From Fasciola hepatica (taxonomy: Eukaryota; Platyhelminthes; Trematoda; Plagiorchiida; Fasciolidae), in NCBI GenBank assembly GCA_948099385.1, contig CANUEZ040000191.1:1426001-1490000 (forward strand): a DNA stretch of 64,000 bases, in the 5' to 3' direction. The notes below the pieces were generated by a model. That model was not told the origin of the DNA. It ran no database searches and was given only the letters and a program-made list of their open reading frames with translations. Of this stretch, positions 13,301-27,555 are shown in pieces (positions within the stretch are counted from its first letter, which is position 1; the number at the start of each line of letters is the position of its first letter). The position numbers and the translations under genes were made by a program.

Positions 13301-16031
13301 AAATTGGCTTCGGCTTTCGCTTTCGCTTTGAACGGTAACAACCAAATTCTCGCACACCGATCCAATCCTATGTTCCATCACTTCTCTATTTATGGGCCTA
13401 AGTAAAACCAAGGCATTCCCTTATGAACAATCCCCACACAGATTGCTCATACAATGCAATAGAGCAGTAGCAGAGTAGATTTGTATAATATGATTCTCCA
13501 TGCAGCTTGAACACTGAACTGACCATTGAAAATCATGGAAGCACTGTACAGCTGTTTGATCCGCTAAGGGAATCATGAGCATTGCACATGGACAGAGCCC
13601 ACACGGGGACACGAACAAGGGTTGGGGTGAACGAATGTCAGTCGAACACCCAAACCACAAGGCTATCTGATTTGTCTCCCTACGCGTCCTTCATCTTATA
13701 CACTACATGATATAGCACAATCCCCAAATTGGCTTCGGCTTTCGCTTTCGCTTTGAACGGTAACAACCAAATTCTAGCACACCGATCCAATCCTATGTTC
13801 CATCACTTCTCTATTTATGGGCCTAAGTAAAACCAAGGCATTCCCTTATGAACAATCCACACAGATTGCTCATACAATGCAATAGAGCAGTAGCAGAGTA
13901 GATTTGTATAACATGATTATCCATGCAGCTTGAACACTGAACTGACCATTGAAAATCGTGGAAGCACTGTACAGCTGTTTGATCCGCTAAGGGAATCATA
14001 AGCATTGCACATGGACAGAACCCACTCGGAGACACGAACAAGGGTTGAGGTGAACGATTGTCAGTCGAACACCCAAACCACAAGGCTATCCCATATGGGT
14101 CTCAACGCTTTGTTCAACATATACAATACATGATATAGCACAATCTCCAAATTGGCTTCGGATTTCGCTTTCGCTTTGAACGGTAACAACCAAATTCTAG
14201 CACACCGATCCAATCCTATGTTCCATCACTTCTCTATTTATGGGCCTAAGTAAAACCAAGGCATTCCCTTATGAACAATCCACACAGATTGCTCATACAA
14301 TGCAATAGAGCAGTAGCAGAGTAGATTTGTATAATATGATTCTCCATGCAGCTTGAACACTGAACTGACCATTGAAAATCATGGAAGCACTGTACAGCTG
14401 TTTGATCCGCTAAGGGAATCATGAGCATTGCACATGGACAGAGCCCACACGGGGACACGAACAAGGGTTGGGGTGAACGAATGTCAGTCGAACACCCAAA
14501 CCACAAGGCTATCTGATATGTCTCCCTACGCGTCCTTCATCATATACACTACATGATATAGCACAATCCCCAAATTGGCTTCGGCTTTCGCTTTCGCTTT
14601 GAACGGTAACAACCAAATTCTCGCACACCGATCCAATCCTATGTTCCATCACTTCTCTATTTATGGGCCTAAGTAAAACCAAGGCATTCCCTTATGAACA
14701 ATCCACACAGATTGATCATACAATGCAATAGAGCAGTAGCAGAGTAGATTTGTATAATATGATTCTCCATGCAGCTTGAACACTGAACTGACCATTGAAA
14801 ATTATGGAAACACTGTACAGCTGTTTGATCCGCTAAGGGAATCATGAGCATTGCACATGGACAGAGCCCACTCGGAGACACGAACAAGGGTTGGGGTGAA
14901 CGAATGTCAGTCGAACACCCAAACCACAAGGCTATCTCATATGGGTATCAACGCTTTGTTCAACATATACACTACATGATATAGCTCAATCCCCAAATTG
15001 GCTTCGGCTTTCGCTTCGCTTTGAACGGTAACAACCAAATTCTCGCACACCGATCCAATCCTATGTTCCATCATTTCTCTATTTATGGGCCTTAGTAAAA
15101 CCAAGGCATTCCCTTATGAACAATCCACACAGATTGCTCATACAATGCAATAGAGCAGTAGCAGAGTAGATTTGTATAATATGATTCTCCATGCAGCTTG
15201 AACACTGAACTGACCATTGAAAATGATGGAAGCACTGTACAGCTGTTTGATCCGCTAAGGGAATCATGAGCATTGCACATGGACAGAGCCCACACGGGGA
15301 CACGAACAAGGGTTGGGGTGAACGAATGTCAGTCGAACACCCAATTCACAAGGCTATCTGATATGTCTCCCTACGCGTCCTTCATCATATACACTACATG
15401 ATATAGCACAATCCCCAAATTGGCTTCGGCTTTCGCTTTCGCTTTGAACGGTAACAACCAAATTCTCGCACACCGATCCAATCCTATGTTCCATCACTTC
15501 TCTATTTATGGGCCTAAGTAAAACCAAGGCATTCCCTTATGAACAATCCACACAGATTGCTCATACAATGCAATAGAGCAGTAGCAGAGTAGATTTGTAT
15601 AACATGATTATCCATGCAGCTTGAACACTGAACTGACCATTGAAAATTATGGAAACACTGTACAGCTGTTTGATCCGCTAAGGGAATCATAAGCATTGCA
15701 CATGGACAGAACCCACTCGGAGACACGAACAAGGATTGGGGTGAACGAATGTCAGTCGAACACCCAAACCACAAGGCTATCCGATATGGGTCTCAACGCT
15801 TTGTTCAACATATACACTACATGATATAGCACAATCCCCAAATTGGCTTCCGCTTTCGCTTTCGCTTTGAACGGTAACAACCAAATTCTCGCACACCGAT
15901 CGAATCCTATGTTCCATCACTTCTCTATTTATGGGCCTAAGTAAAACCAAGGCATTCCCTTATGAACAATCCACACAGATTGCTCATACAATGCAATAGA
16001 GCAGTAGCAGAGTAGATTTGTATAATATGAT

Positions 16032-18635
16032 TCTCCATGCAGCTTGAACACTGAACTGACCATTGAAAATTATGGAAGCACTGTACAGCTGTTTGATTCG
16101 CTAAAGGAATCATAAGCAATGCACATGGACAGAGCCCACTCGGAGACACGAACAAGGGTTGGGGTGAACGAATGTCAGTCGAACACCCAAACCACAAGGC
16201 TATCCGATATGGGTCTGAACGCTTTGTTCAACATATACACTACATGATATAGCTCAATCCCCAAATTAGCTTCGGCTTTCGCTTTCGCTTTGAACGGTAA
16301 CAACCAAATTCTCGCACACCGATCCAATCCTATGTTCCATCACTTCTCTATTTATGGGCCTTAGTAAAACCAAGGCATTCCCTTAAGAACAATCCACACA
16401 GATTACTCATACAATGCAATAGAGCAGTAGCAGAGTAGATTTGTATAATATGATTCTCCATGAAGCTTGAACACTGAACTGACCATTGAAAATTATGGAA
16501 GCACTGTACAGCTGTTTGATCCGCTAAAGGAATCATGAGCATTGCACATGGACAGAGCCCACACGGGGACACGAACAAGGGTTGGGGTGAACGAATGTCA
16601 GTCGAACACCCAAACCACAAGGCTATCTGATATGTCTCCCTACGCGTCCTTCATCATATACACTACATGATATAGCACAATCCCCAAATTGGCTTCGGCT
16701 TTCGCTTTCGCTTTGAACGGTAACAACCAAATTCTCGCACACCGATCCAATCCTATGTTCCATCACTTCTCTATTTATGGGCCTAAGTAAAACCAAGGCA
16801 ATCCCTTATGAACAATCCACACAGATTGATCATACAATGCAATAGAGCAGTAGCAGAGTAGATTTGTATAATATGATTCTCCATGCAGCTTGAACACTGA
16901 ACTGACCATTGAAAATTATGGAAACACTGTACAGCTGTTTGATCAGCTAAGGGAATCATGAGCATTGCACATGGACAGAGCCCACTCGGAGACACGAACA
17001 AGGGTTGAGGTGAACGAATGTCAGTCGAACACCCAAACCACAAGGCTATCCCATATGGGTCTCAACGCTTTGTTCAACATATACAATACATGATATAGCA
17101 CAATCCCCAAATTGGCTTCGGCTTTCGCCATCGCTTTGAACGGTAACAACCAAATTCTCGCACACCGATCCAATCCTATGTTCCATCACTTCTCTATTTA
17201 TGGGCCTAAGTAAAACCAAGGCATTCCCTTATGAACAATCCACACAGATTGCTCATACAATGCAATAGAGCAGTAGCAGAGTAGATTTGTATAATATGAC
17301 TCTCCATGCAGCTTGAACACTGAACTGACCATTGAAAATTATGGAAGCACTGTACAGCTGTTTGATTCGCTAAAGGAATCATAAGCAATGCACATGGACA
17401 GAGCCCACTCGGAGACACGAACAAGGGTTGGGGTGAACGAATGTCAGTCGAACACCCAAACCACAAGGCTATCCGATATGGGTCTGAACGCTTTGTTCAA
17501 CATATACACTACATGATATAGCTCAATCCCCAAATTAGCTTCGGCTTTCGCTTTCGCTTTGAACGGTAACAACCAAATTCTCGCACACCGATCCAATCCT
17601 ATGTTCCATCACTTCTCTATTTATGGGCCTTAGTAAAACCAAGGCATTCCCTTAAGAACAATCCACACAGATTACTCATACAATGCAATAGAGCAGTAGC
17701 AGAGTAGATTTGTATAATATGATTCTCCATGAAGCTTGAACACTGAACTGACCATTGAAAATTATGGAAGCACTGTACAGCTGTTTGATCCGCTAAAGGA
17801 ATCATGAGCATTGCACATGGACAGAGCCCACACGGGGACACGAACAAGGGTTGGGGTGAACGAATGTCAGTCGAACACCCAAACCACAAGGCTATCTGAT
17901 ATGTCTCCCTACGCGTCCTTCATCATATACACTACATGATATAGCACAATCCCCAAATTGGCTTCGGCTTTCGCTTTCGCTTTGAACGGTAACAACCAAA
18001 TTCTCGCACACCGATCCAATCCTATGTTCCATCACTTCTCTATTTATGGGCCTAAGTAAAACCAAGGCAATCCCTTATGAACAATCCACACAGATTGATC
18101 ATACAATGCAATAGAGCAGTAGCAGAGTAGATTTGTATAATATGATTCTCCATGCAGCTTGAACACTGAACTGACCATTGAAAATTATGGAAACACTGTA
18201 CAGCTGTTTGATCAGCTAAGGGAATCATGAGCATTGCACATGGACAGAGCCCACTCGGAGACACGAACAAGGGTTGAGGTGAACGAATGTCAGTCGAACA
18301 CCCAAACCACAAGGCTATCCCATATGGGTCTCAACGCTTTGTTCAACATATACAATACATGATATAGCACAATCCCCAAATTGGCTTCGGCTTTCGCCAT
18401 CGCTTTGAACGGTAACAACCAAATTCTCGCACACCGATCCAATCCTATGTTCCATCACTTCTCTATTTATGGGCCTAAGTAAAACCAAGGCATTCCCTTA
18501 TGAACAATCCACACAGATTGCTCATACAATGCAATAGAGCAGTAGCAGAGTAGATTTGTATAATATGACTCTCCATGCAGCTTGAACACTGAACTGACCA
18601 TTGAAAATTATGGAAGCACTGTACAGCTGTTTGAT
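16032..18635 (+). repeat. Exact trimer duplication, offset 1269 bp (1335-bp match)
   Basis: Bases 16032-17366 are identical by eye to 17301-18635. The flanking mismatches are t/c at 16031 against 17300, and t/c at 17367 against 18636. Shared rare variants include gattcgctaaagg, caaattagcttcgg, acagattactcat, aaggcaatccc, gattgatcatac and ttcgccatcgc. The offset is three 423-bp units. This is the longest exact internal repeat I traced in region i and points to a recent unequal exchange or copying event. Confidence 0.92.
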
Positions 18636-21000
18636 CCGCTAAGGGAATCATGAGCATTGCACATGGACAGAGCCCACTCGGAGACACGAACAAGGGTTGG
18701 GGTGAACGATTGTCAGTCGAACACCCAAACCACAAGGCTATCCGATATGGGTCTCAACGCTTTGTTCAACATATACACTACATGATATAGTACAATCCCC
18801 AAATTGGCTTCGGCTTTCGCTTTCGCTTTGAACGGTAACAACCAAATTCTCGCACACCGATCCAATCCTATGTTCCATCACTTCTCTATTTATGGGCCTA
18901 AGTAAAACCAAGGCATTCCCTTATGAACAATCCACACAGATTGCTCATACAATGCAATAGAGCAGTAGCAGAGTAGATTTGTATAATATGATTCTCCATG
19001 AAGCTTGAACACTGAACTGACCATTGAAATCTATGGAAGCACTGTACAGCTGTTTGATCCGCTAAGGGAATCATGAGCATTGCACATGGACAGAGCCCAC
19101 TCGGAGACACGAACAAGGGTTGAGGTGAACGATTGTCAGTCGAACAACCAAACCACAAGGCTATCCGATATGGGTCTGAACGCTTTGTTCAACATATACA
19201 ATACATGATAAAGCACAATCCCCAAATTGGCTTCGGCTTTCGCTTTCGCTTTGAACGGTAACAACCAAATTCTCGCACACCGATCCAATCCTATGTTCCA
19301 TCACTTCTCTATTTATGGGCCTAAGTAAAACCAAGGCATTCCCTTATGAACAATCCACACAGATTGCTCATACAATGCAATAGAGCAGTAGCAGAGTAGA
19401 TTTGTATAATATGATTCTCCATGCAGCTTGAACACTGAACTGACCATTGAAAATTATGGAAGCACTGTACAGCTGTTTGATCCGCTAAGGGAATCATGAG
19501 CAGTGCACATGGACCGAGCCCACTCGGAGACACGAACAAGGGTTGGGGTGAGCGATTGTCAGTCGAACACCCAAACCACAAGGCTATCCGATATGGGTCT
19601 CAACGCTTTGTTCAACATATACAATACATGATATAGCACAATCCCCAAATTGGCTTCGGCTTTCGCTTTCGCTTTGAACGGTAACAACCAAATTCTCGCA
19701 CACCGATCCAATCCTATGTTCCATCACTTCTCTATTTATGGGCCCAAGTAAAACCAAGGCATTCCCTTATGAACAATCCACACAGATTGCTCATACAATG
19801 CAATAGAGCAGTAGCAGAGTAGATTTGTATGATATGATTCTCCATGCAGCTTGAACACTGAACTGACCATTGAAAATTATGGAAGCACTGTACAGCTGTT
19901 TGATCCGCTAAGGGAATCATGAGCATTGCACATGGACAGAGCCCACTCGGAGACACGAACAAGGGTTGGGGTGAACGAATGTCAGTCAAACACCCAAACC
20001 ACAAGGCTATCCGATATGGGTCTCAACGCTTTGTTCAACATATACACTACATGATATAGCACAATCCCCAAATTGGCTTCGGATTTCGCTTTCGCTTTGA
20101 ACGGTAACAACCAAATTCTCGCACACCGATCCAATCCTATGTTCCATCACTTCTCTATTTATGGGCCTAAGTAAAACCAAGGCATTCTCTTATGAACAAT
20201 ACACACAGATTGCTCATACAATGTAATAGAGCAGTAGCAGTGTAGATTTGTATAATATGATTCTCCATGCAGCTTGAACACTGAAATGACCATTGATAAT
20301 TATGGAAGCACCGTACAGCTGTTTGATCCGCTAAGGGAATCATGAGCATTGCACATGGACTGAGCCCACACGGGGACACGAACAAGGGTTGGGGTGAACG
20401 AATGTCAGTCGAACACCCAAACCACAAGGCTATCTGATATGTCTCCCTAAGCGTCCTTCATCATATACACTACATGATATAGCACAATCCCCAAATTGGC
20501 TTCCGCTTTCGCTTTCGCTTTGAACGGTAACAACCAAATTCTCGCACACCGATCCAATCCTATGTTCCAATAATTCTCTATTTATGGGCCTAAGTAAAAC
20601 CAAGGCATTCCCTTATGAACAATCCACACAGATTGCTCATAAAATGCAACAGAGCAGTAGCAGAGTAGATTTGTATAATATGATTCTCCATGCAGCTTGA
20701 ACATTGAACTGACCATTGAAAATTATGGAAACACTGTACAGCTGTTTGATCCGCTAAGGGAATCATGAGCATTGCACATGGACAGAGCCCACACGGGGAC
20801 ACGAACAAGGGTTGGGGTGAACGAATGTCAGTCGAACACCCAAACCACAAGGCTATTTGATATGTCTCCCTACGCGTCCTTCATCATATACACTACATGA
20901 TATAGCACAATCCCCAAATTGGCTTCGGCTTTCGCTTTCGCTTTGAACGGTAACAACCAAATTCTAGCACACCGATCCAATCCTATGTTCCATCACTTCT

Positions 21001-21023
21001 CTATTTATGTACCTATGTACAAC
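21001..21023 (+). other. H2 block variant: tatgtacctatgtacaacc
   Basis: The usual tatgggcctaagtaaaacc is replaced by tatgtacctatgtacaacc, while the flanking bases on both sides are normal. Relatives occur at 23117-23140, 26081-26110 and 27776-27797. This is one of several lineages of change restricted to this block. Confidence 0.8.
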
Positions 21024-22290
21024 CAAGGCATTCCCTTATGAACAATCCACACAGATTGCTCATACAATGCAATAGAGCAGTAGCAGAGTAGATTTGTATA
21101 ATATGATTCTCCATGCAGCTTGAACACTGAACTGACCATTGATAATTATGGAAGCACCGTACAGCTGTTTGATCCGCTAAGGGAATCATGAGCATTGCAC
21201 ATGGACTGAGCCCACACGGGGACACGAACAAGGGTTGGCGTGAACGAATGTCAGTCGAACACCCAAACCACAAGGCTATCTGATATGTCTCCCTACGCGT
21301 CCTTCATCATATACACTACATGATATAGCACAATCCCCAAATTGGCTTCGGCTTTCGCTTTCGCTTTGAACGGCAACAACCAAATTCTCGCACACCGATC
21401 CAATCCTATGTTCCATCACTTCTCTACTTATGGGCCTAAGTAAAACCAAGGCATTCCCTTATGAACAATCCACACAGATTGCTCATAAAATGCAACAGAG
21501 CAGTAGCAGAGTAGATTTGTATAATATGATTCTCCATGCAGCTTGAACACTGAACTGACCATTTAAATTATGGAAGCACTGTACAGCTGTTTGATCCGCT
21601 AAGGGAATCATGAGCATTGCACATGGACAGAGCCCACTCGGAGACACGAACAAGGGTTGGGGTGAACGAATGTCAGTCGAACACCCAAACCACAAGGCTA
21701 TCCGATATGGGTCTGAACGCTTTGTTCAACATTTACACTACATGATATAGCACAATCCCCAAATTGGCTTCGGCTTTCGCTTTCGCTTTGAACGGTAACA
21801 ACCAAATTCTCGCACACCGATCCAATCCTATGTTCCATCACTTCTCTATTTATGGGCCTAAGTAAAACCAAGGCATTCCCTTATGAACAATCCACACAGA
21901 TTGCTCATAAAATGCAACAGAGCAGTAGCAGAGTAGATTTGTATAATATGATTCTCCTTGCAGCTTGAACACTGAACTGACCATTGATAATTATGGAAGC
22001 ACCGTACAGCTGTTTGATCCGCTAAGGGAATCATGAGCATTGCACATGGACTGAGCTCACACGGAGACACGAACAAGGGTTGGGGTGAACGAATGTCAGT
22101 CGAACACCCAAACCACAAGGCTATCTGATATGTCTCCGTACGCGTCCTTCATTATATACACTAAATGATATAGCACAATCCCCAAATTGGCTTCGGCTTT
22201 CGCTTTCGCTTTGAACGGTAACAACCAAATTCTCGCACACCGATCCAATCCTATGTTCCATCACTTCTCTATTTATGGGCCTAAGTAAAA

Positions 22291-22310
22291 CCAAGGCATC
22301 CGATTAATGA
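22291..22310 (+). other. Converted-motif variant (aaggcatccgattaatg), first copy
   Basis: The normal sequence after aaaccaaggc is attcccttatgaac. Here it is atccgattaatgaac, which closely resembles the sequence after the other motif, aaaccacaaggctatccgatatg. The same variant recurs near 23988, 25681 and 26951. It looks like a short patch copied from the linker site into the second motif site within the monomer. Confidence 0.7.
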
Positions 22311-22899
22311 ACAATCCACACAGATTGCTCATACAATGCAATAGAGCAGTAGCAGAGTAGATTTGTATAATATGATTCTCCATGCAGCTTGACCACTGAA
22401 CTGACCATTGAAAATTATGGAAGCACTGTACAGCTGTTTGATCCGCTAAGGGAATCATGAGCATTGCACATGGACTGAGCCCACTCGGAGACACGAACAA
22501 GGGTTGGGGTGAACGAATGTCAGTCGAACACCCAAAACACAAGGCTATCCGATATGTCTCCCTACGCGTCTTTCAACATATACACTACATGATATAGCAC
22601 AATCCCCAAATTGGCTTCGGCTTTCGCTTTCGCTTTGAACGGTAACAACCAAATTCTCGCACACCGATCCAATCCTATGTTCCATCACTTCTCTATTTAT
22701 GGGCCTAAGTAAAACCAAGGCATTCCCGTATGAACAATACACACAGATTGCTCATAAAATGCAATAGAGCAGTAGCAGAGTAGATTTGTATAATATGATT
22801 CTCCATGCAGCTTGAACACTGAACTGACCATTGAAAATTATGGAAGCACTGTACAGCTGTTTGATCCGCTAAGGGAATCATGAGCATTGCAGATGGACT

Positions 22900-24592
22900 G
22901 AGCCCACACGGGGACACGAACAAGGGTTGGGGTGAACGAATGTCAGTCGAACACCCAAACCACAAGGCTATCCGATATGGGTCTGAACGCTTTGTTCAAC
23001 ATATACACTACATGATATAGCACAATCCCCAAATTGGCTTCGGCTTTCGCTTTCGCTTTGAACGGTAACAACCAAATTCTCGCACACCGATCCAATCCTA
23101 TGTTCCATCACTTCTCTATTTATGTACCCATGTACAACCAAGAAATTCCCTTATGAACAATCCACACAGATTGCTCATACAATGCAACAGAGCAGTAGCA
23201 GAGTAGATTTGTATAATATGATTCTCCATGCAGCTTGAACACTGAACTGACCATTGGAAATTATGGAAACACTGTACAGCTGTTTCATCCGCTAAGGGAA
23301 TCATGAGCATTGCACATGGACTGAGCCCACACGGGGACACGAACAAGGGTTGGGGTGAACGAATGTCAGTCGAACACCCAAACCACAAGGCTATTCGATA
23401 GGTGTCACTACGCGTCCTTCAGCATAATCACTACATGATATAGCACAATCCCCAAATTGGCTTCGGCTTTCGCTTTCGGTTTGAACGGTAACAACCAAAT
23501 TCTCGCACACCGATCCAATCCTATGTTCCATTAATTCTCCATGTATGGGCCTAAGTAAAACCAAGGCATTCCCTTATGAACAATCCCCACACAGATTGCT
23601 CATGCAATGCAATAGAGCAGTAGCAGAGTAGATTTGTATAATATGATTCTCCATGCAGCTTGAACACTGAACTGACCATTGAAAATTATGTAAGCACTGT
23701 ACAGCTGTTTGATCCGCTAAGGGAATCATGAGCATTGCACATGGACAGAACCCACTCGGAGACACGAACAAGGGTTGGGGTGAACGAATGTCAGTCGAAC
23801 ACCCAAACCACAAGGCTATCCCATATGGGTCTGAACGCTTTGTTCAACATACAGAATGCATGATATAGCAAAATCCCCAAATTGGCTTCGGCTTTCGCTT
23901 TCGCTTTGAACGGTAACAACCAAATTCTCGCACACCGATCCAATCCTATGTTCCATCACTTCTCTATTTATGGGCCTAAGTAAAACCAAGGCATCCGATT
24001 AATGAACAATCCACACAGATTGCTCATACAATGCAATAGAGCAGTAGCAGAGTAGATTTGTATAATATGATTCTCCATGCAGCTTGACCACTGAACTGAC
24101 CATTGAAAATTATGGAAGCACTGTACAGCTGTTTGATCCGCTAAGGGAATCATGAGCATTGCACATGGACAGAGCCCACTCGGAGACACGAACAAGGGTT
24201 GGGGTGAACGATTGTCAGTCGAACACCCAAACCACAAGGCTATCCGATATGGGTCTCAACGCTTTGTTCAACATATACAATACATGATATAGCACAATCC
24301 CCAAATTGGCTTTGCCTTTCGCTTTCGCTTTGAACGGTAACAACCAAATTCTCGCACACCGATCCAATCCTATGTTCCATCACTTCTCTATTTATGGGAC
24401 TAAGTAAAACCAAGGCATTCCCTTATGAACAATCCACACAGATTGCTCATACAATGCAATAGAGCAGTAGCAGAGTAGATTTGTATAATATGATTCTCCA
24501 TGCAGCTTGAACACTGAACTGACCATTGCAAATTATGGAAGCACTGTACAGCTGTTTGATCCGCTAAGGGAATCATGAGCATTGCACATGGA
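22900..24592 (+). repeat. Segmental duplication, copy 1 (partner 25865-27555)
   Basis: About four units that recur seven units downstream. Shared rare markers are atgtacccatgta, ccaagaaattccc, ttcattaattctcc-like ends, catacagaatgcatg, ggctttgcctttcgc and atgggactaag. The offset is 2965 bp at the start and 2963 bp at the end because copy 1 carries the 2-bp cc insertion near 23585 and copy 2 does not. Downstream of about 24592 the linker types differ (B against A). Confidence 0.85.
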
Positions 24593-25864
24593 CTGAGCCC
24601 ACACGGGGACACGAACAAGGGTTGGGGTGAGCGATTGTCAGTCGAACACCCAAACCACAAGGCTATCCGATAGGTCTCACTACGCGTCCTTAAACATAAT
24701 CACTACATGATATAGCACAATCCCCAAATTGGCTTCGGCTTTCGCTTTCGCTTTGAACGGTAACAATCAAATTCTCGCACACCGATCCAATCCTATGTTC
24801 CATCACTTCTCTATTTATGGGCCTAAGTAAAACCAAGGCATTCCCGTATGAACAATACACACAGATTGCTCATAAAATGCAATAGAGCAGTAGCAGAGTA
24901 GATTTGTATAATATGATTCTCCATGCAGCTTGAACACTGAACTGACCATTGAAAATTATGGAAGCACTGTACAGCTGTTTGATCCGCTAAGGGAATCATG
25001 AGCATTGCAGATGGACTGAGCCCACACGGGGACACGAACAAGGGTTGGGGTGAACGAATGTCAGTCGAACACCCAAACCACAAGGCTATTCGATAGGTGT
25101 CACTACGCGTCCTTCATCATAATCACTACATGATATAGCACAATCCCCAAATTGGCTTCGGCTTTCGCTTTCGGTTTGAACGGTAACAACCAAATTCTCG
25201 CACACCGATCCAATCCTATGTTCCATTAATTCTCCATGTATGGGCCTAAGTAAAACCAAGGCATTCCCTTATGAACAATCCACACAGATTGCTCATACAA
25301 TGCAATTGAGCAGTAGCAGAGTAGATTTGTATAATATGATTCTCCATGCAGCTTGAACACTGAACTGACCATTGAAAATTATGTAAGCACTGTACAGCTG
25401 TTTGATCCGCTATGGGAATCATGAGCATTGCACATGGACAGAACCCACTCGGAGACACGAACAAGGGTTGGGGTGAACGAATGTCAGTCGAACACCCAAA
25501 CCACAAGGCTATCCCATATGGGTCTGAACGCTTTGTTCAACATACAGAATGCATGATATAGCAAAATCCCCAAATTGGCTTCGGCTTTCGCTTTCGCTTT
25601 GAACGGTAACAACCAAATTCTCGCACACCGATCCAATCCTATGTTCCATCACTTCTCTATTTATGGGCCTAAGTAAAACCAAGGCATCCGATTAATGAAC
25701 AATCCACACAGATTGCTCATACAATGCAATAGAGCAGTAGCAGAGTAGATTTGTATAATATGATTCTCCATGCAGCTTGAACACTGAACTGACCATTGGA
25801 AATTATGGAAACACTGTACAGCTGTTTCATCCGCTAAGGGAATCATGAGCATTGCACATGGACT

Positions 25865-27555
25865 GAGCCCACACGGGGACACGAACAAGGGTTGGGGTGA
25901 ACGAATGTCAGTCGAACACCCAAACCACAAGGCTATCCGATATGGGTCTGAACGCTTTGTTCAACATATACACTACATGATATAGCACAATCCCCAAATT
26001 GGCTTCGGCTTTCGCTTTCGCTTTGAACGGTAACAACCAAATTCTCGCACACCGATCCAATCCTATGTTCCATCACTTCTCTATTTATGTACCCATGTAA
26101 AACCAAGAAATTCCCTTATGAACAATCCACACAGATTGCTCATACAATGCAACAGAGCAGTAGCAGAGTAGATTTGTATAATATGATTCTCCATGCAGCT
26201 TGAACACTGAACTGACCATTGGAAATTATGGAAACACTGTACAGCTGTTTCATCCGCTAAGGGAATCATGAGCATTGCACATGGACTGAGCCCACACGGG
26301 GACACGAACAAGGGTTGGGGTGAACGAATGTCAGTCGAACACCCAAACCACAAGGCTATTCGATAGGTGTCACTACGCGTCCTTCAGCATAATCACTACA
26401 TGATATAGCACAATCCCCAAATTGGCTTCGGCTTTCGCTTTCGGTTTGAACGGTAACAACCAAATTCTCGCACACCGATCCAATCCTATGTTCCATTAAT
26501 TCTCCATGTATGGGCCTAAGTAAAACCAAGGCATTCCCTTATGAACAATCCACACAGATTGCTCATACAATGCAATTGAGCAGTAGCAGAGTAGATTTGT
26601 ATAATATGATTCTCCATGCAGCTTGAACACTGAACTGACCATTGAAAATTATGGAAGCACTGTACAGCTGTTTGATCCGCTATGGGAATCATGAGCATTG
26701 CACATGGACAGAACCCACTCGGAGACACGAACAAGGGTTGGGGTGAACGAATGTCAGTCGAACACCCAAACCACAAGGCTATCCCATATGGGTCTGAACG
26801 CTTTGTTCAACATACAGAATGCATGATATAGCAAAATCCCCAAATTGGCTTCGGCTTTCGCTTTCGCTTTGAACGGTAACAACCAAATTCTCGCACACCG
26901 ATCCAATCCTATGTTCCATCACTTCTCTATTTATGGGCCTAAGTAAAACCAAGGCATCCGATTAATGAACAATCCACAGAGATTGCTCATACAATGCAAT
27001 AGAGCAGTAGCAGAGTAGATTTGTATAATATGATTCTCCATGCAGCTTGACCACTGAACTGACCATTGAAAATTATGGAAGCACTGTACAGCTGTTTGAT
27101 CCGCTAAGGGAATCATGAGCATTGCACATGGACAGAGCCCACTCGGAGACACGAACAAGGGTTGGGGTGAACGATTGTCAGTCGAACACCCAAACCACAA
27201 GGCTATCCGATATGGGTCTCAACGCTTTGTTCAACATATACAATACATGATATAGCACAATCCCCAAATTGGCTTTGCCTTTCGCTTTCGCTTTGAACGG
27301 TAACAACCAAATTCTCGCACACCGATCCAATCCTATGTTCCATCACTTCTCTATTTATGGGACTAAGTAAAACCAAGGCATTCCCTTATGAACAATCCAC
27401 ACAGATTGCTCATACAATGCAATAGAGCAGTAGCAGAGTAGATTTGTATAATATGATTCTCCATGCAGCTTGAACACTGAACTGACCATTGCAAATTATG
27501 GAAGCACTGTACAGCTGTTTGATCCGCTAAGGGAATCATGAGCATTGCACATGGA
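25865..27555 (+). repeat. Segmental duplication, copy 2 (partner 22900-24592)
   Basis: Second copy of the four-unit block. It has atgtaaaacc where copy 1 has atgtacaacc, lacks the cc insertion, and otherwise keeps the rare markers in the same order. The boundaries are placed where the marker variants stop agreeing and are accurate only to some tens of bases. Confidence 0.83.

Larger units (their letters stand above)
1..20427 (+). repeat. Region i: A/B linker array with roughly trimeric rhythm
   Basis: The linker just after caaggctat has two main forms of equal length. A reads gatatgggtct(g/c)aacgc and B reads gatatgtctccctacgcgtc, with an MluI site ACGCGT. Counting units by phase mark, B occurs in units 2, 5, 8, 12, 14, 17, 20, 23, 26, 28, 30, 33, 35, 37, 40 and 43. 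The gaps are mostly 3, sometimes 2 or 4, which suggests a degraded trimer of about 1270 bp. Other alternating markers are catgaagcttg (HindIII) against catgcagcttg, and ccacacgggg against ccactcggag. Units 44-48 are all A. Confidence 0.85.
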
